From Cristatella mucedo (taxonomy: Eukaryota > Bryozoa > Phylactolaemata > Cristatellidae), in NCBI GenBank assembly GCA_009760855.2, contig WPIO01000069.1:369001-429000 (forward strand): a stretch of DNA of 60,000 bases, written 5' to 3'. Numbering within the stretch: the first letter of the stretch is position 1; the number at the start of each line of letters is the position of its first letter. A program made the translations under genes and the position numbers. The notes under the pieces are model-generated. The model saw nothing but the letters and a program-made list of their open reading frames with translations, ran no database searches and was not told where the DNA came from. This document shows, piece after piece, positions 30,700-42,700 of this stretch.

Positions 30700-31999
30700 T
30701 CCGGTGCCGACACTATTTCAGAAGAATGTATTCATCCCGAAATTTTACTAACAACTCTCGCACCGCTAGCCATCTATTGTATGCCCGATCTTTCGTAGGG
30801 GGCGTGTAGTTTCACTTTCGTAAATTCTGATATGAATCAAGTTTCGCTGTGCCCGACGCTTCAGCTGCACATAGCCTACTGGATCGACGCCAGCTCTCTT
30901 GCCCACGGCCCGAATGAATTGTCTTGCTCGTTATCTAACCGACGTTCATTCCGTGGACCCATTACTCTGAGCACATCTACAGCAGCTCTGTATTCGCCGA
31001 GAGAGTGCCACCTTCCTTGATGGTCGATCGCTGAGTCCACATTAGCATACGCAACTTCCGTATCCTAATTGACTGCCACCAAGACCAGGTAAGCCAGCTA
31101 ATGTTATAAATCTTAGTGCTTAAACCAGCCATACAGGCAGAATTTGAAGGATTTTTTCCTGGTTGTGACATTCGAGAACATGAACCCTAACAAAGAACAT
31201 GTCCTGAAACTAGCCTCAGGCTTTCTTTATCAGGCCTATCATTATTGTATTAAACGCCGAAGTCTGGTTATAGCCATTTGACAGGGGCCATTATTGCATG
31301 CATTAACTCTCGTACGGCTCCAAGCTTAGCGCCGAAATCAATTCAGCTGCTAAAGCCAAAGCAGCTAGAGAACTAATTGTAGTTTGATTATATGCAGGCA
31401 GTTCTGCTCCTCTGCTAAACCGCTGGTGAGCTGCTGTTGGAAGCATCGTCGAGAGGGGCCGGTGCACAGCTGTGGTTCACCTGTGATGTGGCGCTTACAC
31501 AAGCCGGTAACCCACTGGTGAACAGATGGTGGATTCACCATCAGGGTCCATCGGTGCACAGCTAGCTGCAGTCCGCCTCGGATGAAACGTGGGGGTCGGC
31601 GAGTGCATAGCCATGGTAGAGGAGAGGGGACTCGAGTGGGAGAAGGGGGCGAGGGGAGTCGTCCTTCCCTCAGCTCTGAGCGTCTGTAACTGTTGGTGTT
31701 GGTCATCGGCTGGCTCTCTGCATACGCGAACCGAACGACGCAACTCATTACCTAGCACTCAACTTTTTTTTATTGATTCCACCTCTGCTGAAGATTTTAA
31801 TCTTCGGCTCAACCAGCTAGGAACCGGCTATGCGACAATTATTGCAAGTAGGTGCCTAAATATTATAATTCCGACACCGAGCTCGGTTAAACGCGTTCCT
31901 TATCCGTTGCAGAATCCATCCGAAAATCGAAGCTCATGAGAAAATTGTCTACAAAAACTGATACAGCTAAAGCCTGTTTAAAGCCATTTTCATGAGCCT
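30700..31999. other. Unassigned sequence
   Basis: Several antisense-overlapping frames at 31365-31939 have no recognisable domains. No repeats were recognised. Confidence 0.4.
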
Positions 32000-32225
32000 G
32001 CATTTTAAATGTAAAATGTCTAGAAAGAGATAAAATTTTCTGACAGTGCTATATCAACTGTATATTTTTATTATTGTTGCAATGGTTGCCTCAGAGAACA
32101 CAATCTCTTTCTAGGTGCTTTACGTTTGCTACAAATGAAGCACGATCGAATAGTTAGTGATAGCATGCTCAATAAACAACAGGAATAACATAGTTAGGGG
32201 TGACATGCACAGTATCAGCACGAAA
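32000..32225. repeat. Two LINE-A 3' ends joined tail to tail
   Basis: A plus copy ends at about 32075 (tgtaaaatgtctagaaagagataaaattttctgac, ttattattg tail). A minus copy begins there (ctcagagaacacaatctctttctaggtgctttacgtttg through ggggtgacatgcacagtatcagca). The pair forms an imperfect inverted repeat around the shared A/T tail. Confidence 0.85.
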
Positions 32226-33174
32226 ATATGGATAGCGGCAGCATAGACAGAGGCTTCTGTGGGATGACTGCACCAAGATTCCAAGTGAGTGAATGGAATG
32301 CCACGATCTTGGTGCTCCTGTATTTCAATGAACTTACTGAGACTATCGAGACGGTAGGTAGTTGAGCTGAATGCATCTGAAAAAAATCGGTAAGCTGCAG
32401 ATCCCCAAATTCTTCCAATAGAGCAGCCTAATAAAGTAAACACTGAGTGCTTTCACATGAAAAAATGTATGGTTCAAGCTGCCTGTTTTCCAAATTGTTG
32501 AAGCTGGTAGCTGATATCATCTACTGAAAAGCAATTGACGTTTGCAACCGGTATAGGTATCACAATATCTTTTTTGAGCTGGGGAAGGGGCAAACACAAC
32601 ATTTGATTGAGCATTTGCAAGCTCTACAAAGTGCCGTAATATGCAAGTAGTTGAATTGTAGGTAAGACATTTCTGTTGCTTTAAAAGCGATGAAACTTGT
32701 CAACCAGTCTACCTTTGATAATAGTAGTAATATTATGCATACAGGCAACTTGGGTTCTCGAAAAAGGTTCCGTGCACACTTGGTAAAAGTTAAGACCAAC
32801 TAGCACATGACCTCTTCTATTTGGCAGTCCTTGCGAGCTATTATTTGAATAGCATATGCTAATGAGCAATGCACATACTCGCCTGACCGAACTCGAAACT
32901 CAGTCTACTGTGCGCCTGTTCACTCGCTATAAGACCAATCTAGCGCCTGGCTTTTTTCGTCTGCAGAGCTCTTCAGGCCTTCAGAATGCTTAAGAGCGAA
33001 TATCCAAAACATGGGTAAAAATTTCATTATTATCTTTTCTTCAGTAAGATTATATGTACAAATCAAGGCTGCGCACAATAGTATTTTTATTGTATTAAAT
33101 GTTCTTATATTAAACCCTAAATATATTGCAATATTAAACTCCATAAAAACAGTATATTGCAATATTATATGCCA
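32226..33174. other. Unassigned sequence
   Basis: No coding signal. Near the end, two copies of tatattgcaatatta (about 33122 and 33154) lie in AT-rich sequence next to the hAT relic and may be its subterminal region. Confidence 0.4.
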
Positions 33175-34625
33175 CCAATGAGGACAGAACACTCGCTTTG
33201 CCATTTAGAAAAGTCTCTCCACCTCACATGACGTTGGAAGCAAGAAGCGAGTGTTGATGTACTTGCTGCTTCATTTCTTCTTTTCAACACGCTGTCGCTT
33301 GAGTGCTAGCTCAGCAAAAGACTATCGAGCATCAGCATCTACAACTTCTTCCAAGTCCTTAGTTGCAGGTAGCAACAATTGTTCAATAGCACGTTCTTCA
33401 TGAATTGTAGAGAGTATTCTCGTTGTTTGCTGTATCTTGGCGATGGCACTTTCAAAACCTTTGCTGTAGATGATATCTAATCGTTTCCAAGATAGTGGTC
33501 GAAGGTAAACTCTGGATACGAGTCAATGATCAATCGGAATACAACATCCGATTCTTACAATGACGTGTCGCGTCGCTGCAGAGTTATCGTATCAAATTTG
33601 AAATCGGCCAATGCTTGCTTGCGATCCCGAAAATTCCTTTTCTGCCCAAATGTGGGAGCAAGGTCCATTATTTTATTGTCTGCCTCGTCAAGATGTGGAT
33701 AGAGTCTTTCGAAGCGCCGAAACATATCTGGAACACCTGTCCAGCGGGTGAAATTTTGCTTGACTGGACGCAGGGATGTCATCAAAGCGAAATCGACCTG
33801 ACTGTTTGAGAGTTGAAAACTTTGACATGAGCTTCCCAATCAACTCCGATTCAGTTGCAAGGAATGTTTTTATGTATGCCTCAACAGCCAAATTAAAACG
33901 TTGACTGCGGCATCCCAGAAGTGGCACACCAAGAAGGTTCGCTGTTGCCTCGTTGGTAGACCAGTTGTATCCAATCAAACAGAAAAGGGTGTCGAGAGAC
34001 AAGGAGTAACACTCAAGTACCGATTACATGAAATTCACATGATTCTTAGCAGTACAATTCGTCTTGTCAAGGATAGGTTCGAAGGCCAATAGATGAATTT
34101 CAGGATCAGCAGCATTCTCCTGGCCAGGGTAGACGATAAATAGAACATTAGAGTTGAATCCTCAGAACAGCAATCAAACACAAGAGCGAAATTGGTAGCA
34201 GTAGCGACCTTGACAGACATATTTTCCACCGCCTCCACCAGCTTGAGCATGTATTTATTGGGTGTTTTGACATAGATTGGTTGCAGTTTCGTATTGCTGC
34301 GGGTGAGCTCTTCTTCGCAAAAGTTCATATCGAGCTCATCCATGATGATCCATTCCAGCCATGTCAATACATTGGTTGATCGACAATCGAGCATGTACTC
34401 CAACGTGGTCTGTCCAGATACTGATTATCCGGTTCCGGTGATGACACTCGCTGTTTCGGATTTGCCGTCTCTGTGTGCTTGTTATGCCAAGGGAAACATT
34501 TCTAGATAATTCGGGTTCTTCTGCTTGATATTGGATATCAAATTCGTGTAGCCTTGCTTAATATTTTATTTACGAACAGCTCCACAAGTGCATTTCAACG
34601 TCTTAGCTTCAGAACCAACAGGATT
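33175..34625 (-). pseudogene. hAT-family transposase relic
   Basis: Read on the minus strand in order: a BED-type zinc finger (TLKCTCGAVRK, stop, NIKQGYTNLISNIK, about 34610-34530); a linker (MEYMLDCRSTNVLTWLEWII to SVKVATATNFALVFD); the catalytic region with LIGYNWSTNEATANLLGVPL, then LGCRSQRFNLAVEAYI; then LRPVKQNFTRWTGVPDMFRR, FERLYPHLDEAD; and finally the C-terminal dimerisation segment YINTRFLLPTSCEVERLF (about 33260-33200). Gene order and motifs fit hAT transposases, and the full length is about 1.45 kb. At least four frameshifts or stops disable it, and the usual His of the GC.SHRFNLAV motif is Gln here. Target duplications were not identified. Confidence 0.9.
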
Positions 34626-34920
34626 CTTGCCGAAGTAAAGCTGACAGACCTTGTTGAGATGGTGGGATTGTAGGACGAGAACTTGAACTCGATATCAAAA
34701 TTGGTGACCTCTGAGACAAAAAATGGTGCCACTGCGATTGTACACTTGGACAATTGTAATTGGTTAAAAATGATTTACACGGATATATGCCCGGAAATGA
34801 TTTTAATTGGATCTTTTCCAATGTGAAAAGTCAATTTATGTATTATGTATCACGTGACAGAGACGAAAAGGTTTATAACATTACCTTAACATATTACAAT
34901 ATATTGTCAAATATATTGGA

Positions 34921-35593
34921 CAGTTGACCCTCGTTTATGGTGGTTAATCCGGTCCAGACTCTACCACGATAGGTGAATTTCTGCGAAGTAGGATTTTTTT
35001 ATTTATACATCGAATATTTTTGCAGTCAGAGCATAGAAAACCTGTTTATGACCTCAAAATACGGTTTTAAACATTATTAGAGCCCTCCGGACATGGAGTA
35101 CACCCCTTTAGTCACCTTTAAGCTCGTATTCCCAAATATATCGGACAAAATAAAAGATAATAAAAAAAATTAGACGTTACAAACACCGTAGTGCTGTTGT
35201 TGTAAATTTAATTGCACACACACAATTCTTACGCACAAGCATCAAGCTATGAAAACAGTGCGCTTGGTGATGAAGCGATTAAGATGAAGAGATGTACAGC
35301 ACAGCAAAGAAGAGCAAGGTTACTGCTCCTGTGATCGCCTGACTTCAGTAGGAGAGTCTTCAGGTGGTGCAGTATCTTCAACAGGTGCGTCTCCGTCTTC
35401 TTAAGCGTTCTATACGTATAATGATTTTAATTTTAATTGTAATAAAGGGGTGTATAAGTGACTCAAACAAACGATCATTCAATCAATCTTTTTCACAACT
35501 TCAATAAACGTTTTACTAAATATGCACGTATTTCAAAAACCACGATAGAGTAAAACCGCGAAAGTCAAATCGCGAACTACCGAGGGACGACTG
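34921..35593. mobile_element. Pogo/Tigger-like MITE, 673 bp
   Basis: The left end is cagttgaccctcgtttatgg. The right end, reverse complemented, is cagtcgtccctcggtagttc; the two agree at most of the first 14 positions. Internal arms with ccacgatag and gcgaagt / cgcgaa words resemble the CAGT..ACCCTCGTT termini typical of pogo/Tigger-type elements. TA follows the right end, but the left flank lacks it, so the target duplication is decayed. No transposase is encoded. It sits beside AATATATTG repeats associated with the hAT relic and may have inserted into that element's end. Confidence 0.75.
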
Positions 35594-36012
35594 TATTGTT
35601 GAGCAATCAAGTACAATATATTGGTATTGTCAAACTTATCAGCACAGTATATTTAAGCCCGATATATTGCAGTATATTTTATCTACAATGTATTTTTGCG
35701 AAAAATTGATACAAATGCAATCCCATGTTTTGACGTTTGATACAATTCAGAGGAAAATTCAAAAATAAAAAAAATGCACCATGTTTAAACCTCTTCAAAC
35801 CGGAAGTGACACATTATTATGAGTTTCAACAAATGTTCTAGCAGAGTTTGCTGTACCGTACGTGGACATATACGCAATAGAAAGTCTTTATTGGAAAAGT
35901 TCAGTAAATAACTAGAATGAACCATTAATTCATCATTTTACGTGAATATTTGCGTGGAGTACCAATAAGTGAATTGGACAAGACGAGAGTATGTCTCATA
36001 TTGTTCAAGTTT
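35594..36012. other. AT-rich unassigned sequence
   Basis: Contains caatatattg- and gatatattgcagtatat-type words (35610-35690) like those flanking the hAT relic on the other side. No coding signal. Confidence 0.4.
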
Positions 36013-36032
36013 ATACACACACACACACACAT

Positions 36033-36117
<85 letters not shown>

Positions 36118-36142
36118 CACACATATATACATATATATATGT
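36013..36142. repeat. (CA)n/(CATA)n microsatellite
   Basis: CA run, five ATAC units, a long pure CA run, then an (AT)-rich end. Frames through it are artefacts. Confidence 0.98.
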
Positions 36143-36184
36143 ATAACTCATTTATATATTACTCTAAGAGAAAATAATATCTAA

Positions 36185-36305
36185 CCAGGCACTTCAGATA
36201 TGCCACAGGGCTCGAGCCCTGGACTTCGATCATCAAGGATGAGCACCTTGACCTCTGGGCCAAACCAGGACCGGAACTCCCGAGGTCGAAGGCCACAGCG
36301 CCCTA
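36185..36305 (-). repeat. Decayed SINE-2 copy
   Basis: gatatgccacagggctcgagccctgg...gagcaccttgacctctgggccaaaccagg aligns with the SINE-2 copy at 56345-56490 (B-box gctcgagccc, A-box gtctagcggttaaggtgctc reversed). Confidence 0.65.
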
Positions 36306-36357
36306 AAAATTCCGATATGTCAAAAGATGATCGCATTTACCCGCGCCACAAACATCG

Positions 36358-36420
36358 TACACACACACACACACGCACGCACACACACACACACACATAC
36401 ACACATACACACACACACTC
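36358..36420. repeat. (AC)n microsatellite
   Basis: Imperfect AC tract with cgc and tac interruptions. Confidence 0.95.
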
Positions 36421-36459
36421 ATATCTCTATGTAGATAGCTGATTTAAGTTTTGATTATA

Positions 36460-36575
36460 TAGCAGCAGATGAGCGTTCATGACTTTCACCACTGCTTGCA
36501 ATGTTCTATAAAAGATCGACCACTGCATGGTTCAAACCAACGACCCGGTTTGCGAAGAGCGAGCAACTTACCCGG
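36460..36575 (-). repeat. Decayed SINE-1 copy
   Basis: gactttcaccactgcttgcaatgt...gatcgaccactgcatggttcaaaccaacgacccgg...gagcaacttaccc follows the SINE-1 body, B box and A box in reverse with many changes. Confidence 0.6.
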
Positions 36576-36975
36576 GGGCTAGTATGCCTGTATATACCAA
36601 GTAGATACAAGCAGCACACAGCCACACTAAATATATGTTTATGGCGGTACGCATTTGATTCAAGCTCACCAAAGGCATGGATCAGCCACGATAGAACAAA
36701 ATAATGCCTGAATCGCTCCACTGCCATTCGTTGTTCACGTGAAAACGTCCTCTAATGCATGCACCTGAGCCTAAACTGCATAGCGAATGCTATAATGAAT
36801 ACCGCAATACGACGAATGCAAGCGAAACAGCCGAGGGACTCTAACGCTGCTCGAAAGTTACCAAGGATAAAGGTCGACAAAGGTCAGATTTCAAATACGT
36901 TTTGAGCTAGTACTATAAAGAAAAAAGTTGCTCTAAGGTTCCGGAAGACGACACTAGCGTCGCCCGACTTTATTG

Positions 36976-37508
36976 CGCTCGCTACAAAGCAAGTGTCGAC
37001 TCATCCGGTCAAGTCCTCGGTGAAGGGTGCCGCGTGCGGCGATCGTCCCCGTCGTCCTATCGCCTAGTTCCTTTTGCAGGGTAATTATTGTGCTCTCCTC
37101 ACGGAAATTTAATTTCATCATGGATTTAATAACCGTATACCTTCGATATCGTAAGCAAGCATACGCAGAATTTTCTGCTGTCAGAACCGCGTGCCTGTTC
37201 TTGGCTAAGTCAAGTATTGGGTTCTCGTCCGGTTGATGTTCGAGTCAGACACGGGACGCCGCAGACATGCCCTGTTACCAACAGGGTTTACTCCGATATG
37301 CGCGTCTAAGTGTCACAATATTCCAGACGCGGAGCGCTGCTTGCAGCCGTGAAGGTCTTATCGCATCGTCGGCTGTGCGGCAGCCGTTCGTGCGACCTCC
37401 GGTCTCGTCCACCGTCACGTCCGCCGTACACGCGGCAGCCTCAGTTTGCACGCGCGCGTTTAGCTCGTTCACTGCCCTAGGCCGTGGATCGTGCGGCGCA
37501 CTCCGAGA
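36976..37508 (+). promoter_or_regulatory. CpG-rich promoter / 5'UTR of TIM21
   Basis: CpG dinucleotides become dense from about 37020 (gccgcgtgcggcgatcg) and remain so through 37760 (gcacgcgcgcgttt, gtcgtccaccgtcacgtc). This is unlike the CpG-poor flanks and typical of an animal housekeeping-gene promoter. The first ATG in frame with the mitochondrial presequence is at 37509. No TATA box is evident, and the transcription start cannot be placed. Confidence 0.5.
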
Positions 37509-37663
37509 ATGACTCTCATGCGGCAGCTGCCGCTGGGGGTCGTCTGCACCCTCCGTCGGACCGCAGCCCACCAGAGGATGGTGGTCGTGCGAGTGTCGAG
37601 CGCTCACAGGTTCGCGGCGTGTTTCGACTCTGCCGCGCTTTTTCACACGAGGCCATTAGCCCG

Positions 37664-37696
<33 letters not shown>

Positions 37697-37796
37697 CAGA
37701 ACGAACGACATAGATATTCTGCGCGACCGGCCATTCAGGGACCTTCCGTTTGGAGAGAAAGGTGCGTACGTCTTGGCTTTGACTGCTGCTCAGGCG
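37509..37796 (+). CDS. TIMM21: TIM21 exon 1 (presequence)
   Basis: ATG 37509 was chosen as the first ATG in the open frame; a second in-frame ATG follows three codons later. It encodes the mitochondrial targeting region, eight glutamines from a CAG run (37664-37687), then [20 protein letters not shown]. The consensus donor AAAG|GTGCGT after 37761 leaves phase 1. A weaker donor GGCG|GTAGGA after 37796 leaves phase 0. Confidence 0.8.
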
Positions 37797-39671
37797 GTAG
37801 GATGGGGCTGCGTGGCCGGGTGTGCCGAGGAGCAGCCGACGGCTGTCGAGCGGCAAGCCACGACTCGCGGCTCTCGCAATCCGACCCATGCTGTTGAGGG
37901 ACTAGGTGTGTGTGTGGCCCGTGGGACATTGTGAGCCGGCTCATGCTGAGCTCGGCTGCTTCGCGCTAGATCTCAGGAGGCGTCGCACAAACAGGTCATC
38001 GCTCAGCAGCTGTGCCCAACTAACCAGGTCGCTTCGAGCGAGCCGTAGCTGAGCCGTGCCAGCTGTTTCGTGCGACCAGGGTAGTGCTGCTATGCAGATC
38101 ATCGCCGTGCATGCAGACTAGTCAGCCACTCTCTGTCGTTCGATTTTTCGCTTAAGCCACAGCTGCTGCTGATGTTTTCGCCCTCTGTGTCAGGCTTGTG
38201 GAGACGTGCTCAGGCAGTCCCACATTCATCTTCCCCATTGTCTTTCTAATATGTGGCCTCTGTGGGTTGCCATGTGAAGCTTTAGAAGTCAATGCAGCAG
38301 ACGGGCCACTCTTTTCTTCAGCCTAGACGTGTCGAAGCCGTAGCATCGCGACCGATCTGAACTATCGCGAAGCGATAGCTTTCATTGAACAGAATGTCTC
38401 GCAGCTGAACGCCAGTGTCGACAGAGGCTTACCCCAAACTGTTGACTACTACACGGCCCTTCTCACAGTGCATACCATGACCTAGTGAAACTGATTATTA
38501 CTAGGGGTAATTTGAGCACTCTAGCATTTGTCATACCTACCATTTGTTTTTGCGCAAATCCATGGACGTATCAAGGACTGGCCTGCATTTGCCCGGTGTA
38601 CCATGCTTACACCCTCCCTACTGCCCCATTAGGGTGTTACTGCTGGCTTGTATTCTTGCAAACATCCTAAAATTCAAAAGATGTTATTTCGTGATTTTTA
38701 TATGCAGCATGGTCTGCGGCTTCTATAAGTATTTGTGTACGTGTCTTTGTGCTGGCAGGTATCAAGCAATGTTATTAGGTCCTGCATCCCCCACTAGCAC
38801 TAGTAGACCGCCGTGTAGCATTGCTATGCTATTACAAGAATAGCAAGCCACTGCCCACTGTGCTATTCTTACTGTGTGTTACCAACTTCAACTATCTATG
38901 TGATATGTGCAGCTTCAGTTTCTGGCTTAGCCAGCACGAGAAACTACTTAAGCTTAGCGCTGTGCTATTCTTGATTACATAGCAGGTATGGTAGTTGGTT
39001 TTCGAGCTACTCCTTCAAGTTCTGCTGTGTAGCCACTCAAGGACATTTCATCAAGCTCTCTTCTTGTAGTTGCCTGATGATATGCTGTGCATGTTATGAT
39101 ATCACACATTATGTTGATACGATTTCCTTGCTGCATATGCGGTGCCTAGACGGAGATTTAGTTCTCCGAGGAAGCTATGCAAATGCCTTACTATTACTGT
39201 CATTGATATGTGAATTTACTGCTGCCATCTACTGTAGCCCCCTTGAAAGGCCAGATGCATAGAATGAAAAATGAGAAGTCGAGTACAGTGTGTTGCATGT
39301 TGAGTTATTCTTAACTTTCAGGATGAATGTCAATGCACATTTATCTGTATTGAATCGTTTGTTAACTCGTCGGGAGATTGACTAGTTATTTCACCTTCGA
39401 TTCATTTATGGCTTACTCCAGGTCTAAGCAGCTTTGGATGTATATGGAGTAACGTCGACCGATTCCATCTCTTGCTGCAAAGCAGAAGTAGGAAGTGTAG
39501 CTGAGTTAGTTATGATGACACAGTCAAAGGTGTGAATCACTAGGTAGGGGCAGTGTAGAATAGCTGACAAGGAAGTACCAGTGTATCCAGTAAGAGAGTA
39601 AACAGCATCGTTATATGTGTGGGCGCATTTGTGTTTAAATCTTTGTGTATGTACACATTTGTCCATGTAGG

Positions 39672-39723
<52 letters not shown>

Positions 39724-42700
39724 CATGTGTTTTAATCTACGGTGTGCATATATGTATGCATGCATGCATGTATATATGTATGTGCACTCAGTCATAGAAC
39801 CCACACAGTATGGCCACAGCTGTTGTGGCTGTAAATTCTTTCAGGTAATTGTAGTGTATCTTTGTCTGTTACTCTACAGAGCCACAAAGACTATGTGGGT
39901 GTCACGCAAGAGAGTTTTGTTTAGCGCACTCACAGCCGAAGCTGCTTTCGGAACTCATTCGCTAGCCAACAGACTTCATCTCGCCCAATAAAGAGAAAGT
40001 GGGAAGCATAGAAGAGTCAGGAGAGCATTTGAGGTAGTGAGTAACATGATAGTAACAGTTCAGGACCAGGAGAGTAGTTGTCGTTGCGTAAGAATCGTGG
40101 AAGCGAGTTCCACAGTCTAGGACCTGCAGAGCTAAAGCTTCAGTCACCAACGGTCTTTAAGCAGTATAAGAGGATTTTGTACATTGCCAGGCATACTCAT
40201 TTCAGGTGCTGCCTGTGAAAATATTTACTGATAGCTGTAAAACGAACGCACGCGTTTGGTATTATGCATTTTATTATAGTGTGCCGGCATCCCATCATGA
40301 CTCGTCATGACACCCCTGGTCTGGCCAAGCATAGATGCCACCAGATTCTGGCTTGTCTCTTCAGCTGCAGCATATTTCACTGAGCCTGCGTTTTTTCTGA
40401 AAAAGTTTAGCTACTAGTGTTGGCCGAATGCCACCTCAGCCACGTTTCCGTCCCACTCAACAGTCCTGCTATGTAACCAACACTAGCAGTGCTAAACTTC
40501 AAGCTTCTCGTGGTGGCTAAGCCAAAGCTTAAGCTGCACATCTAGCATAGATAGTTGCAGTTGCTAGCACACAGTAGGAATAGCACAGTGGGCTGTGCTT
40601 GCTGTACTTTTAAAATGCTACATGGTCTAAAATGGTCATTGGGGGATGTGGAACCGAATAACACTGCATGACCTGTCAGCATGCAGGTACATGCAGACTC
40701 GCAGTACATACATAAGCCATAAACTGCAGTGCATTTAGGAATCACGAAATAGCATCTTTCTATTGGGCTCAGATCAGGCGGCTGGCTGAGCAACTGCATT
40801 AGCACCTAACAAAGATTATTCAAAGTGGGTCAGACCTGTACCAGTAAACCACCTTTTCAGAAAAAAGTCAAGATGGTGGAGTGTCATGCAGCAGAAGAGA
40901 CACAGCAAAAGCTGGTGGCCTCTATGCCTGGCCGGACCAGGGAGGTCATAAATAATCATGATGGGTGCCGACACACGAAATCCATAACACTAATAGCTCG
41001 TGTTTGTTTTAGGGCTGTCCATAGATATTTTCACATGCTCCAAGTTTTTACGTTAGCATGCCTCACATCTTAGAAATCCATCCTTTTATGCGAACAAATT
41101 TACAGCCAGAGCAGCTGCATCCTCAGTGCAAGGAATATTTTTTTGGCTGCTTCTGTTTTGTGTTGATGAATGTAGGTGTGTGTGGATGTATGCATTTGTA
41201 TATATGTATATGGGTGTGTATGTATGTATCTATGCACGTCTGCACGTATCTAGTATGCATATATGCATGCATGTATGTATATATGTATGTGTGTGTATGT
41301 GCATTTATGTTTGTGTTTTTGTTTTTGTGCATGCATGTTTAAGGGTGAGCAGTTCCATGGGAATGCTAACGAGGGAGAGGAATCTAGAGGGGATGCTGTT
41401 TGTTACCTTAAAGATGCAATTTCTGATCTTGTCAATTTTTCAGACTAAATAGCTAAACAAGCGATCTCATAGATCACTATAAGGATCGGTGGTTAAGGAG
41501 CTAACCCGGGAATGGAAAAGGAGATCGTTGATGGTAAACATGAGCGCTATTTGAGCGTGCATTCATGATTTGGCAATAGTTTTACAAACGTTTATCATGG
41601 CCTTTGCTAGGATAGATTGAAGGGTCTAAAGTAGTCCTCCCATGCCTGTCGATGGACTGTCAGTCCTGAGCTTATACATACAGAGCCGTGATGGCTCACT
41701 AGGTAAGGTGGTTGCTTTTCATGACCTCGGCCCCGAGGTCGTGGGTTCGAATACTGTGGTGGGCGATCCTTTATCGCCACTGCAAGCGGTGGTGATAGCC
41801 GTAAAGGCTCTTCTGTTGCTATACAGAAAGAGGCTGTTAAATCAGCTGGTATTTATTATTATTTATTTATTTATATATGGTTTCTCAAGCTTGGGTTTGA
41901 CTGACCTAGCAGTTTAATGTCTGTGGTGGCCATCAGGGTTATTTCGAGATGCAGCTAAACGACTTGAGTCAGAGGGGCAGGTGGGTCTATGCCGATCTGA
42001 CATTAAGAATAAAACAGCCACTTAACTGTTCATTGAGGACCTGCTGGCACGAATAGGTTGAATCTGGCGCAGACGTTCATCTACATATAAGGAGTAAGGC
42101 CTAGGCTGTAAAGTGCCCAGAAAGAAAGAGATTTAATTCTCTGAGGGTACTGTACAAATATATTATATTATTATTAAGGCCGCCTTTGCAGGTCAGAAAA
42201 ATAATTTTTCTCGGCATCAGTTGATGCATGGGGAAAGTGCTCTTCACTGCTCTTCCGGTTCAGGAGTCACCGAATTTCCTGGATCTGTTAACTTTCTTGC
42301 AGCCATGTTTGTTATGGGATGCTCGAGAGTGTTTTTTTAATGAGTCCTAGTTTAGACCCAGAATAAATCAGTCTGCTACCCATAGCCCACAGTCGAGTGT
42401 GCTTTCCCATCATTTAGGTGTATTTGTCTTAATTGACATCGACAATCACAGTAATGATTATGGTTGATACTAATGTCCTTTAGTTCGCCACCGATGTGCC
42501 TTTCATGTGCCATGCCTGTTCATAGTTATACTTGGAGCAATAATCAACCAACAGGCTCACTAATCGAATTGCAAATGTTAAAATTCTGTGTTGCCTCAAA
42601 CTAAGGTATAAGAATGCCACTGTAAGATGGTAGTCACTAAGAAAAATTTAATGGTACTATTGCACTTTCGACCATATTCCTTTCCTTAATGGATGAGAGG

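Noticed and set aside
31365-31939. Pro/Arg-rich frames on both strands
   Set aside because: They overlap antisense to each other, with no motif, splice context or repeat match.
41683-41878. Functional tRNA gene
   Set aside because: The A and B boxes are present, but the anticodon arm and acceptor stem do not fold as a tRNA, and several copies share a long non-tRNA body; it is a SINE.
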